Of a stretch of 64,000 bases of DNA, positions 18,325 to 26,993 are shown in pieces (the stretch's first letter is position 1; the number at the start of each line of letters is the position of its first letter). The position numbers and the translations under genes were made by a program. The notes beneath the pieces were generated by a model. That model was not told the origin of the DNA. It made no database searches and worked only from the letters and a program-made list of their open reading frames with translations. The DNA is from Lachnospira sp. Lineage in GTDB: Bacteria > Bacillota > Clostridia > Lachnospirales > Lachnospiraceae. The stretch lies in NCBI GenBank assembly GCA_017621205.1, contig JAGATQ010000030.1:1-64000 (forward strand). The letters run 5' to 3'.

Positions 18325-19452
18325 ATGAATCAGGACCCTTTTAAGGAATATATAAAACAGCAGGAACCGAATAAGAGGGATAGAGGTTATGCATGGCATA
18401 CTGCTATCGGCTTACAAGCTGTCGATGGTTTAAAGACTTCTAAATATCTGGTAAAAACTGCGATAAAAAATATTGAAGGTGAGATTACTATTGATGAAGC
18501 CAAGCAGCTTTTGGATAGCTATTATGAAGAAGTTCCTGAGCTTGATGATAGTGATAGAACAGAGGAAGCAGATAAGGTTGCTGTAAGAATAGCGGAGATT
18601 TTGTCGGAGAATGCTTTTTCTTTTACACCCAATCAGTATCTATCCATTCACGAGAGATTATTTAATGGGTTATATAACTATGCGGGAAAGATACGAGATT
18701 ATAATATTACCAAAAAAGAATGGGTACTTGCGGGGGCTACGGTTATATATGGTAGTGCATCAGAACTGCGGGCAACACTTGAGTATGATTTTTCACTGGA
18801 ACGGGAATTTAGTTATAAGGGTTTGTCGATGGATGAAACGATTCGTCATTTAGCATTTTTTATATCAAGATTATGGCAGATTCATGTATTTTCAGAGGGT
18901 AATACAAGAACAACGGCAGTTTTTTTAATAAAATATTTAAGGTCGCTTGGCTTTAATGCAACAAATGATATTTTTGCTGAAAATGCATGGTATTTCCGCA
19001 ATGCATTGGTGCGGGCAAATTATAATGATTTGAAAAATGATGTACATGAGACGACAATGTATTTGGAAAAATTTTTAAAGAATCTGCTATTGGATGAAAA
19101 GAATAAACTCAGTAATAGAGAAATGCATATTAGCAGTTTGTTTTCTGATGCCTCAAAACAGGACATTGAGGAGCCGAAACAGGACATTGAAGAGTCAAAA
19201 CAGGACATTGACATAAAAAAAATTTTTGAGGAAGAGCTTATCAGTGCCTCGTTTTCTTTACGTTCTGTCCAGAATATTGAAAGGTTATATTTAAAATATA
19301 AAAACAAAGTCGTTTTTGGCAGAACGGATATTATAAACGAGCTTGCAATTACGGCATCTCCTGCTTCAGAATTGATTAAAAAGCTATTGGATGCCGGCAT
19401 TATTATACCTGTGAAGGGAAAGGGAAAAGGGAAATATATTTTTTCAAAATAG
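18325..19452 (+). CDS. Fic-domain protein (putative AMP-transferase)
   Basis: 375 residues. The Fic core has the active-site motif HVFSEGNTRT (family HxFx[D/E]GNxR) around residue 192, so the catalytic His, Asn and Arg are kept; the usual Pro is Val. An IEGEIT segment near residue 50 resembles the inhibitory alpha-helix motif of self-inhibited Fics but does not match it exactly. After the core come three tandem seven-residue repeats KQDIEEP/KQDIEES/KQDIDIK, encoded by 21-bp DNA repeats at about 19156-19215. A winged-helix-like C-terminus follows. Fic proteins usually add AMP to target proteins; the target is unknown. It stands alone. Confidence 0.85.
   Translation: MNQDPFKEYIKQQEPNKRDRGYAWHTAIGLQAVDGLKTSKYLVKTAIKNIEGEITIDEAKQLLDSYYEEVPELDDSDRTEEADKVAVRIAEILSENAFSFTPNQYLSIHERLFNGLYNYAGKIRDYNITKKEWVLAGATVIYGSASELRATLEYDFSLEREFSYKGLSMDETIRHLAFFISRLWQIHVFSEGNTRTTAVFLIKYLRSLGFNATNDIFAENAWYFRNALVRANYNDLKNDVHETTMYLEKFLKNLLLDEKNKLSNREMHISSLFSDASKQDIEEPKQDIEESKQDIDIKKIFEEELISASFSLRSVQNIERLYLKYKNKVVFGRTDIINELAITASPASELIKKLLDAGIIIPVKGKGKGKYIFSK
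19156..19215 (+). repeat. Three 21-bp tandem repeats inside the fic gene
   Basis: The unit AAACAGGACATTGA(G/A)GAG(C/T) occurs two full times and once in part. It encodes KQDIEE heptads between the catalytic domain and the C-terminal winged helix. A length-variable linker is likely. Confidence 0.85.
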
Positions 19453-19465
19453 GTGGAATAAATCC

Positions 19466-20254
19466 CTATTCCTCTAAATGGAGCATATCTGTTTCAATAA
19501 TATCATACTTTGCATAAAAATAGCATAGTTCCCTTTTGTTATCATTTAACATTACTCCCGAGGTGTTATGTTCATTATCCTCATAAAACAGATAGGTCTG
19601 ATAGTCTTTGTAATGCTGTTTGATATCTTCCGGCTCAAGATGAAAGACACCATGATAATAGCTTACGAGTTCTTCAAGGGTTCCCTGCTTTATTATCTCT
19701 TTCTTTGCTCGTTCATAGTCCGTATCATTTAAGGTATAGCGGATATAAAAGCTGGGTAAAATTGTTCTGAGCACGATTGAAAAGGGGAAATTGGGAAATT
19801 CGGCACAGTAATAGGTTATTTCTTTTGCTCCTTTAGGTATTGCATCCGGTAGTGCTTCTAAACCATACAATTCCTTTTCCCATGCCTGTTTATCCCCTTT
19901 ATATTCCCATGAAGGGCGACGGCTGGTATAACTGATATTGCTTGATATACTAAAAATACAGATTAATATAAGAATACTATAAATTATCCATTTTTCCTGT
20001 TTCCTTCGTGCATAAAAAGTCTCTCTCGTACATTCTTCGTTTTCTTCTGCTTCCATTTTTGTTCTTTTGGAATAGTGATAAAATAAAGCTGTTATCATAA
20101 TAAAACCAACGACTTTAATAATACTTCCTTGACGGATATGGAAGCCTTCATATAGCAGGATAATTGCTGTCAATACTGTAAATATATAAGTAAAACGAGT
20201 ATTAATAGTAATAATTTTAGCCATAGTAATCGGTTTTTTGGTACTTGGCTTCAT
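19466..20254 (-). CDS. Membrane protein, last gene of the peptide-export locus
   Basis: 262 residues with two spans near the N-terminus (about 20-60), a third at 90-110, and an outer C-terminal domain of about 140 residues that is Tyr/Glu-rich. No family was recognised. RBS AGAGGAAAAG precedes the ATG. It follows the ABC ATPase gene by 27 bp in the same direction, so it is probably part of that operon; an immunity or accessory function would fit but is not shown. Confidence 0.6.
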   Translation of the reverse strand: MKPSTKKPITMAKIITINTRFTYIFTVLTAIILLYEGFHIRQGSIIKVVGFIMITALFYHYSKRTKMEAEENEECTRETFYARRKQEKWIIYSILILICIFSISSNISYTSRRPSWEYKGDKQAWEKELYGLEALPDAIPKGAKEITYYCAEFPNFPFSIVLRTILPSFYIRYTLNDTDYERAKKEIIKQGTLEELVSYYHGVFHLEPEDIKQHYKDYQTYLFYEDNEHNTSGVMLNDNKRELCYFYAKYDIIETDMLHLEE

Positions 20255-20281
20255 ATCTTTTCCTCTTTTCTGTGTGTAAGA

Positions 20282-20950
20282 TTATGCTTCTTCTGTAACT
20301 TTACCGTCCTCAATTCGGACGATACGGTCTGCCATATTAGCTATATTCAAATCGTGCGTGATGACAACAACCGTTTTTCCTTTCTTATTGATTTCTTTCA
20401 TAATACCCATAATATCGAGCCCGGTTTTTTTATCCAATGCTCCGGTAGGTTCGTCTGCCAATATAATTGGATTATCGGATGCAAGCGCTCTGGCAATCGC
20501 ACATCGCTGCTGCTGTCCGCCTGAAATATGAATTGGCATCTCCTTTGCAATATCTGCAATACCTAGTGCGGTAAGCTGTTCCATAATAATTTTTTTGCGT
20601 TCCTTTTTTGAAATACCCTTTGCTAATAAGGGAATCTCCACATTTTCAAATACCGAGTAGTGATTCATCAGGGCAAACTGTTGAAAAATAAAGCTTATAT
20701 TATTTTTCCTGAACAAATGTAAATCATGTCTTTTTAAGCTATGTACTGCAACATCATTAAAATAGTATTCGCCTTCTGTCGAGCGGTCCATTCCACCTAT
20801 AATATTCAAAAGAGTACTTTTGCCGGAGCCTGATGTTCCAACAATAGCGATATATTCTCCATCTTTTATCGTTAAATCAATACCCTGCAAGGCAGTTGTT
20901 GGGCATGTTCCGGTATTATAAGTTTTCTTTATATTTTTTAAAACTATCAT
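20282..20950 (-). CDS. ABC transporter ATPase (MacB/LolD-like)
   Basis: 222 residues: Walker A GTSGSGKST, Q-loop FIFQQF, signature written HISGGQQQR (Leu replaced by Ile, common in the family), Walker B PIILADEP with GALD, and ITHD switch. The ATG overlaps the stop of the upstream permease gene (20947-20950), so the two are coupled. It energises the two half-permeases at 20947 and 22191. Confidence 0.9.
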   Translation of the reverse strand: MIVLKNIKKTYNTGTCPTTALQGIDLTIKDGEYIAIVGTSGSGKSTLLNIIGGMDRSTEGEYYFNDVAVHSLKRHDLHLFRKNNISFIFQQFALMNHYSVFENVEIPLLAKGISKKERKKIIMEQLTALGIADIAKEMPIHISGGQQQRCAIARALASDNPIILADEPTGALDKKTGLDIMGIMKEINKKGKTVVVITHDLNIANMADRIVRIEDGKVTEEA

Positions 20951-22188
20951 GTTCGATTCCCTCCAATTAATGTAACAGTCTCCTGTCTTTTAATAAAATG
21001 TATTGGAATAATGGAGGACACCACTATTATTCCAATGACAAGAAGCAGAAGCTTAGGGCATACACTTGTTAACAGTATGGTTCTGATTACATAAGCATCA
21101 CCGTAGGATGCCTGAAAGCTTGTCTTTGATAGGTATAGTGCAAGAGGAAACATAAATATAAATGAAACAAACAGCTTTAAGCTATTTTCAAATAGTATCA
21201 TAAACACCACATCTCTTGTTGTCACGCCATTAGCATACAATATTCCGTATTCTGACTGCCGCATCAGAATATTCATCGATTGAAAACAGGTAAGCACAAT
21301 ACAGATGGATAGCACGACTACAACAATAATCTGTTCCATATATCGGTTAATTGGTTTTAACGATTGCTCGACAGAGGTTAACAAGGCATCCAGATTGCTA
21401 ACCGTAAGGGAAATATTTTTTTCCTTTGCCCATTGTAGGATGGCAGCCTCTGCCTCCGAAAAGCGATAGCCGTCCTTAACAGAAAAACAGGTAGAGTTAG
21501 ATGAAAACTCCGGATATACACTAATCACGGCATAGTCCAATGGATAGGCAGAAGAAATCGTAAATTTATCTATCATATTTAAATATTCTGTTGCAATCGT
21601 ATTGCCCTGCTCTAGTATTCCTGCTACTATATATTTGTCTGCATATTTCTCTGATTCATCTATAAATATGGTTCCCACGTCATAATAATCTTTATATTCA
21701 GAACCAAGGTATAACAATGTATATTCCTGCTTATTTATTGCTTTGTCGGGTGTTTCTCCGGCAGATAGGGACAAATTAAATAGATTCCATGCCGATGCTC
21801 CCATTACAATCTCTTCCAAGTAGGTGTCACTGCAATTGGCATCCTGTTGTACATTCCCTTTCTGTATAGAACATAAGGCTTTTAGATGCTTCTCATCTGA
21901 ACTCATTACCTGCCAGTATCCCACTGCGTCAATGCAGTCTAAGTCAGATATTTTCTGAGTTATATCCTCGTCGCCATCATCATTTCTCGTGATATATCCC
22001 GTATTTTTGCACCCCTGTTTTAATGTAATTTCCAATTCTGAACGTAGATTAGAATGCATTTCATTCATTAAAAATATAGATGCAATAAGCAGTAATACAA
22101 CACATGCAGTCAATAAACTAATGACTAGCTGCTTTCCCTGTAACAGCATATTATCTAATGCAAATTTAATCTGATATTTTAGCTTCAT
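20947..22188 (-). CDS. FtsX-type half-permease B
   Basis: 413 residues with one N-terminal span (about 18-42), an outer domain of about 220 residues, and three C-terminal spans (about 280-395). This is a single FtsX unit with the MacB membrane layout. It is separated by 2 bp from the half-permease A gene and overlaps the ATPase gene. A and B probably form a heterodimer. The protein substrate is likely the small secreted product of 23401. Confidence 0.8.
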   Translation of the reverse strand: MKLKYQIKFALDNMLLQGKQLVISLLTACVVLLLIASIFLMNEMHSNLRSELEITLKQGCKNTGYITRNDDGDEDITQKISDLDCIDAVGYWQVMSSDEKHLKALCSIQKGNVQQDANCSDTYLEEIVMGASAWNLFNLSLSAGETPDKAINKQEYTLLYLGSEYKDYYDVGTIFIDESEKYADKYIVAGILEQGNTIATEYLNMIDKFTISSAYPLDYAVISVYPEFSSNSTCFSVKDGYRFSEAEAAILQWAKEKNISLTVSNLDALLTSVEQSLKPINRYMEQIIVVVVLSICIVLTCFQSMNILMRQSEYGILYANGVTTRDVVFMILFENSLKLFVSFIFMFPLALYLSKTSFQASYGDAYVIRTILLTSVCPKLLLLVIGIIVVSSIIPIHFIKRQETVTLIGGNRT

Positions 22189-22190
22189 AG

Positions 22191-23345
22191 TTATAACTCC
22201 CTTAATCCGATGGCAGGCTCGATTTTCTTCACATGTTCCGTAATCGGTGCCATGGTTAATATGATTACGATGATAAAGGCAATAAGCAACAGAGATGCAT
22301 TTTGAACATAGACCCGGAGGGATAATGAAAAGGATGCTGTCCTTATCATGTAAAGCGTATCAAGCAAGACTACACATAGCAACGAGATAAGCATCATCTG
22401 TACCAATTCGCCTGCTAACCGTGCTACTATCTGATAATTTTCAAAGCCATATGTTTTCAGGATAACTAAATCTTTCTGTTTTCTTACCATCCAGAGCCTT
22501 GTAATCTGTATACAATTCAATATGCTTACAAAAAATAATATTCCTAATACGACTGCCTTAATGCCAGCGTAGAATTTGGCAATGGAAGTATCCTCGGAAT
22601 AATCCGAAACAGCAGTGGAACAGTCAAATTCTGACTCTATTGTATCCATAAGCTGTTTTGCAGAATCTGTAACATCCTGTGTATTGCTTCCTAGGCATAT
22701 ATCAAGTGACCAGCCATATAGCAAGTGTTTAGCAACACGTTGGTGAATAATATCCTTTTGATAGTCTATATCTGGTAAATAAAAAAAGCTTATTTCCATA
22801 TCGTATCCAGAAGCCTGATAATTCTCGAATACACCGGTAACAAAATATGGTTCACCATTAATTTTTATAATTTCACCCTCTTCAGACTGTTCCACATATG
22901 CCTTTGCGGAATCGCTGATAACCGCATATTTTTTCCCACTGTTTATTTGCTCCTTGGTTGGGTAATAGCCTGATTGTAATGTGCGGTACCATTCTTCACT
23001 ATATGATAATATGATATCTGTGGGTTCATACTGTGCTGCACTTCCGATGGGCAGATAGATGTCTCTGATATATGTGGTATCGGTCTGTCGGGAAAGAATA
23101 TGTAATAATTCATCCGCTTTAATTATTGCCTGCTGTTGTTCTGCCATTGTCTGTTGCCGTCTTTCCGGCACATTGGTAGCAGTAGTGAACTGAACATGAT
23201 TCTGATAGGCTGTCTCGGTCTGGGACTTAACCATCTGGGTGAACCACGCATTGAGCAGATGATATCCGTTTAGTACAATAAAAAAGGATAAACCGAAGCC
23301 GATAATAAATAAGATAAAGGTTTCCTTGTCTCGGATTTTTAACAT
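22191..23345 (-). CDS. FtsX-type half-permease A
   Basis: 384 residues from ATG 23345. CAGGAG precedes it, while the ATG at 23384 has no RBS. It has one N-terminal span (about 10-32), an outer domain, then three spans at the C-terminus, matching the layout of half-permease B. It begins just after the gene for a small secreted protein. There is no fused ATPase. Confidence 0.8.
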   Translation of the reverse strand: MLKIRDKETFILFIIGFGLSFFIVLNGYHLLNAWFTQMVKSQTETAYQNHVQFTTATNVPERRQQTMAEQQQAIIKADELLHILSRQTDTTYIRDIYLPIGSAAQYEPTDIILSYSEEWYRTLQSGYYPTKEQINSGKKYAVISDSAKAYVEQSEEGEIIKINGEPYFVTGVFENYQASGYDMEISFFYLPDIDYQKDIIHQRVAKHLLYGWSLDICLGSNTQDVTDSAKQLMDTIESEFDCSTAVSDYSEDTSIAKFYAGIKAVVLGILFFVSILNCIQITRLWMVRKQKDLVILKTYGFENYQIVARLAGELVQMMLISLLCVVLLDTLYMIRTASFSLSLRVYVQNASLLLIAFIIVIILTMAPITEHVKKIEPAIGLREL

Positions 23346-23400
23346 AGTTTTGCTCCTGATTTTTATTTCATTTAAAGAAAACAATCCGTGTTTTATAATA

Positions 23401-23790
23401 TTATTTTACAGTGACGGTATCTGGTTTTCCCTCAAGTTCTAGAGTTGCTGTAACACTTGTATTGGATAATCCAAATCCTTTATTACCGTTTAATGGATTA
23501 TGATACCAAAATTTTTTGCTAAGGGAACCATTTTTATTTCCTTCAATTGTCAAGGTACCCGCATTAGATTTTATGATTTTATCTGCATCTTTTCCGCCTA
23601 CTCTGGCACCATATCCCACAAAATCTACAAGTTCATTTAACTTTCCATTAGTAAAAATCACATTTGCACTTGCATTAACATCCCCTGAGCTTACATATAA
23701 TGATTTGGAAGCAGCAAAGGCAACAGTAGAATATGCCAGACATAATAAACATACACAGATTAATAGGCTTTTTCTTCTTTTTAATTTCAT
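23401..23790 (-). CDS. Small secreted protein, candidate exported peptide of the adjacent ABC locus
   Basis: 129 residues with a Sec signal peptide (KRRKSLLICVCLLCLAYS, cleavage probably after VAFA, about residue 27). The mature part of about 102 residues is Gly/Asn/Lys-rich, has no cysteine, and ends in a beta-like TATLELEG segment. Gene order (small secreted protein, FtsX permeases, ATPase) resembles lactococcin-972-type bacteriocin loci. I see no clear sequence match to that family. RBS AAAGGAG precedes it. It is probably the first gene of the export operon. Confidence 0.65.
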   Translation of the reverse strand: MKLKRRKSLLICVCLLCLAYSTVAFAASKSLYVSSGDVNASANVIFTNGKLNELVDFVGYGARVGGKDADKIIKSNAGTLTIEGNKNGSLSKKFWYHNPLNGNKGFGLSNTSVTATLELEGKPDTVTVK

Positions 23791-23817
23791 ACGACCTCTC
23801 CTTTAATTTAACAAATT

Positions 23818-23877
23818 TTACGTTATTGCGAAACTCGTAATCGTTAGGCAGATAGTTTCGCAATTACCTAATCAAAT
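23818..23877. repeat. Short copy of the GCGAAAC...GGCAGATAG palindromic repeat family
   Basis: It contains ATTGCGAAACTCGTAATCG, then GGCAGATAG, then TTTCGCAATTACC. The outer parts match the ends of the longer elements near 46.8 and 47.1 kb. The AT-rich core of those elements is absent, so this is an internally deleted copy. It lies upstream of the small secreted protein gene. Confidence 0.6.
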
Positions 23878-23971
23878 TAACACAGATTGTTCTCATATAG
23901 AAATTATAATTAAAATTAACAAATTTGTCAATTGCTGAATTATTTTAGTGATTTTTAGTATTTGCTTTCCC

Positions 23972-24799
23972 CTACCTCGCCAACTGATATGGAATTTCAC
24001 AATAAATAAAGCCGTCTTGTCTCTGTGCCGTATATACAAGCAGATAACTATAATTTTGTTTCTCGGTAATAAGGGCATCAACCTCATCCATGGTGGTTAG
24101 CGTAATATTTTCTGGCAGAGTAACATAACCACTTATGAGTTCTTCTGCTGAACATTGCTCCCCTTCATACATTGGCAGAGCCGAAAACACATCTTTGGTT
24201 ATGGGGACAAAGGACGCATTTGGTGCCTCCTCCTCTTTCAAAAATTCCTTGCTATGTTCCATGGTTGCATTTGTAGTAGCTTGTAGAAGGGTTCCATTTT
24301 CCATCATGTAAATCGTATGCGTCTCGCTGCCATCATAACGAATAAAATGAAACTTCCAGAAATAAGCAGCATAAGTGTGAAAGTGACTGTCTGTCGCTTT
24401 AAAAAAATCAGCCTCCCATGTATACCAGTTGCCGAAGCCAGAGTTTAGGTTTACCGGATAATGACCGGAGGAGTAGAGATCATAGATGGAGGATTTTACC
24501 AGCTTTAGGGCATCAGCTTTGTTTAAGGTAGCTTCCTCCTCATTAGCATTGGTAACCTTACTTTCCCAAGCCCCGCTAATAAGCTGTATACGCTCATAAT
24601 CACTGAGCTGCAAGGAAGCATTTTTCATGATAGTTGGGTTGTTCTGGTTGTCTGATTGCTGAATGTTTTCTATCTGATGAATCTGGCTGCGGGCGTGGTA
24701 GTTAAGGGCAAGGTCTGGTAATAGAAAACCGCCGCATACGGATAAAAGAACGCAGGACAATAGTACCAATCGTTTTTTTGAAAATGTAAAATGCTTCAT
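23972..24799 (-). CDS. Membrane-anchored protein coupled to the sensor kinase
   Basis: 275 residues from ATG 24799 (GGAGGAGCAGCA RBS). Its start overlaps the kinase stop (24796-24799), so the two are translationally coupled. One N-terminal membrane anchor (about 9-30) precedes an outer domain with aromatic-rich patterns such as FGNWYTWEADFF and FWKFHFIRYDG. It is not a lipoprotein by motif. Its place beside a two-component system suggests an accessory sensor or kinase modulator. The family is not recognised. Confidence 0.65.
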   Translation of the reverse strand: MKHFTFSKKRLVLLSCVLLSVCGGFLLPDLALNYHARSQIHQIENIQQSDNQNNPTIMKNASLQLSDYERIQLISGAWESKVTNANEEEATLNKADALKLVKSSIYDLYSSGHYPVNLNSGFGNWYTWEADFFKATDSHFHTYAAYFWKFHFIRYDGSETHTIYMMENGTLLQATTNATMEHSKEFLKEEEAPNASFVPITKDVFSALPMYEGEQCSAEELISGYVTLPENITLTTMDEVDALITEKQNYSYLLVYTAQRQDGFIYCEIPYQLAR

Positions 24800-26226
24800 T
24801 GCTGCTCCTCCTTCCATGGGAGTAATGTAATAATGACGGTGGTTCCTTGGTTTAAGGTGCTTTCTAAGAACCATTCTGCATGATGCCGCTCTAATATTAT
24901 TGAAACGAGGGATAGTCCCAAGCCGGCCCCACCCTCCCTTCGGGTACGGGATTTGTCTACCATATAAAACTCATCGCATACCCGCTTCACATCTTCTTTC
25001 GTCATACCGATTCCATTATCCGTAACGCAAATCTGATAACGGCAATCATCGGTTGCCTGCCCGGTAATGGTTATTATGTCGTCCTTTTTTGAGGCTTTTC
25101 TGGCATTGTCAATGAGGTTAATAAACACCGTTTTTAAAAGCTCAATATCTCCGCTAATGTAAAAGGGAGAAAGCGTTGTCGATAGGGTAAGTCCTTTGGC
25201 AGTAAGCATTGGGGAAACACTTTGTGTTACCTCTTCAAATAGCCGGGTAACCGATAGCTTCTTTAATGGAATCTCATTTTGGGAAAGATAAATTAAATCA
25301 AATAGCTTTCGTGACATAATTTCCAGACGTTTTCCTTCTGAAAAGATATAGTTAGCGGCAAGAACCTGCCGTTCCTTTGTCAATTCTTTGGAGCGGAGCA
25401 TATCGGCATAACCGATAATGGAAGTCATAGGAGTTTTCATTTCATGGGTAAAATCTGCCACAAATTGTTCCTTCTGCTTAATCATTGCAGTTAGGGTGTC
25501 AATGTGTTCGTTAATGGAGCATGCCATAAGATTAAAGCTTTTGGCAAGCTCGCCAATTTCATCCTTTGTTTTTATTTCAGCACGTGCCTGATAGTCTCCA
25601 TCAGATAGCCGGTTTGCCACCAGATGTAATTGCTCCAGCGGGCGGGTTAACATCCTGCTGATAACAAACATAAGAAGGGAGCATAGGACAAGCACAAAAA
25701 ATAATCCCATTTTAAAAAAACGGATTTGTTTGTGCATTAGTGTATAAGCAGAGGTTACATCTGTTTTTGTCACGACGTAAAGATTGGTGTCGTGAATAAC
25801 ATTTTTTGAGGTAACGTACATTTGATAGAAGTTCTTTTCCTTTTCCAGCAGGACATGTTTGGTGCCAAGGGTAAGCTTGTCAAATAGGGTATCGTCTGGC
25901 GGGGTGTCATTACCACCTTGAAAGAGAAGTTGTTCATTAAAATAAATAAAGATGGTTTCATCCATAGTCATCATGCCACTATGCACCCGGGTACCAATTT
26001 CTGGAATTGCACTGCTAATCTGGGCAACGGACACATCCGAATTCATGATATCCAAAAGCTCATATTCCACATTGGACTGTACCAGATTATTCTGTAGTAG
26101 TGCCTGTTCCTTTAGGCTTTCCAGTGCCAGGGAAAAATTCTGGCGAATCATGATATACCCTAATATACCTAATGCAATTGACAATAATATGATGTTCGAT
26201 GCCAATACTTTATCCCGAAACCGCAT
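24796..26226 (-). CDS. Sensor histidine kinase
   Basis: 476 residues: span 1 (9-31), outer sensor region, span 2 (about 172-195), HAMP (196-250, RPLEQLHLVANRLSDGDYQA), HisKA with phosphoacceptor His in FVADFTHEMKTPMTS, and an HATPase domain (N box LIDNARKA, G1 VTDNGIGM, G2 GAGLGLSL). It is a normal-length intact kinase. It follows the response regulator by 3 bp. RBS GGAGGAATAAAC precedes the start. Confidence 0.93.
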   Translation of the reverse strand: MRFRDKVLASNIILLSIALGILGYIMIRQNFSLALESLKEQALLQNNLVQSNVEYELLDIMNSDVSVAQISSAIPEIGTRVHSGMMTMDETIFIYFNEQLLFQGGNDTPPDDTLFDKLTLGTKHVLLEKEKNFYQMYVTSKNVIHDTNLYVVTKTDVTSAYTLMHKQIRFFKMGLFFVLVLCSLLMFVISRMLTRPLEQLHLVANRLSDGDYQARAEIKTKDEIGELAKSFNLMACSINEHIDTLTAMIKQKEQFVADFTHEMKTPMTSIIGYADMLRSKELTKERQVLAANYIFSEGKRLEIMSRKLFDLIYLSQNEIPLKKLSVTRLFEEVTQSVSPMLTAKGLTLSTTLSPFYISGDIELLKTVFINLIDNARKASKKDDIITITGQATDDCRYQICVTDNGIGMTKEDVKRVCDEFYMVDKSRTRREGGAGLGLSLVSIILERHHAEWFLESTLNQGTTVIITLLPWKEEQQ

Positions 26227-26229
26227 AGT

Positions 26230-26883
26230 TTATTCCTCCAGCCGGTAGCCGATGCCATAGATGGTTTTCAACTGCTTGTCTAATCCTGTTTTTTTGCGAA
26301 GCCGTTGCATGTGAAGGTCCAAGGTTCTCGTTTCCTCCATATATTCTTTTTCCCAGACTGCTTCGTAAATATGCTCCCGAAAGAGTGTTGTTCCCACATT
26401 TCTAAAAAACAGGGTTAAAAGCTCATATTCCTTTGGGGTCAGTTCTAATGGCTGTTCCCCCTTTTTTGCCTGTCGAATCTCTGTATTAATGGTAATATCT
26501 GCAAAGGAAAGGGTTTCATCTGTTTTATGAAAACGCCGGAGTACTACCTGTACTCTGGCAAGCAGCTCCACAATCTCAAAGGGTTTAACAATGTAATCCT
26601 CCGAGCCAAGATTTAGTCCTTTCACCCGGTCCTCTAAGGAGCCCTTGGCGGTTAGAAAAATGACCGGAATTTTCATGGGTTTTATATATTCAAATAGTTC
26701 ATAGCCGTCCACCTTTGGAAGCATGATATCAAGCAGCACTAAGTCAAAGCTTTGTTCCTCTAATAAATCGGCGGCGGCAAGCCCATCATAAGCAGTGGTA
26801 CATAGGTAGCCGGCATCAGAAAGATTCATTTTAATGAGGTCGGAAATAGGGCGTTCATCTTCAACTATTAATATTTTTACCAT
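26230..26883 (-). CDS. OmpR/PhoB-family response regulator
   Basis: 217 residues. The receiver domain has an acidic pair in VEDERP, the phospho-Asp in LVLLDIMLPKVDGYE and Lys in FLTAKG. The C-terminal winged helix has ELTPKEYELLTLFFRN and RTLDLHMQRLRKK. It forms an operon with the kinase and the anchored protein. The likely target is the export operon immediately downstream. RBS AAGGAGG precedes it. Confidence 0.93.
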   Translation of the reverse strand: MVKILIVEDERPISDLIKMNLSDAGYLCTTAYDGLAAADLLEEQSFDLVLLDIMLPKVDGYELFEYIKPMKIPVIFLTAKGSLEDRVKGLNLGSEDYIVKPFEIVELLARVQVVLRRFHKTDETLSFADITINTEIRQAKKGEQPLELTPKEYELLTLFFRNVGTTLFREHIYEAVWEKEYMEETRTLDLHMQRLRKKTGLDKQLKTIYGIGYRLEE

Positions 26884-26993
26884 GCCTTGTTGCCTCCTTG
26901 TTTTATGCAGGAATATAGAAACCGCCTATTATAAATAAGTTTATTTCTGCGGGGTATTTTACTGATAAAATGTATCTTAATTGTATCATCTTT

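Noticed and set aside
23401-23790. Assignment of the small secreted protein to lactococcin 972
   Set aside because: Gene order is similar, but the characteristic sequence pattern of that family is not visible; left as unknown secreted protein.
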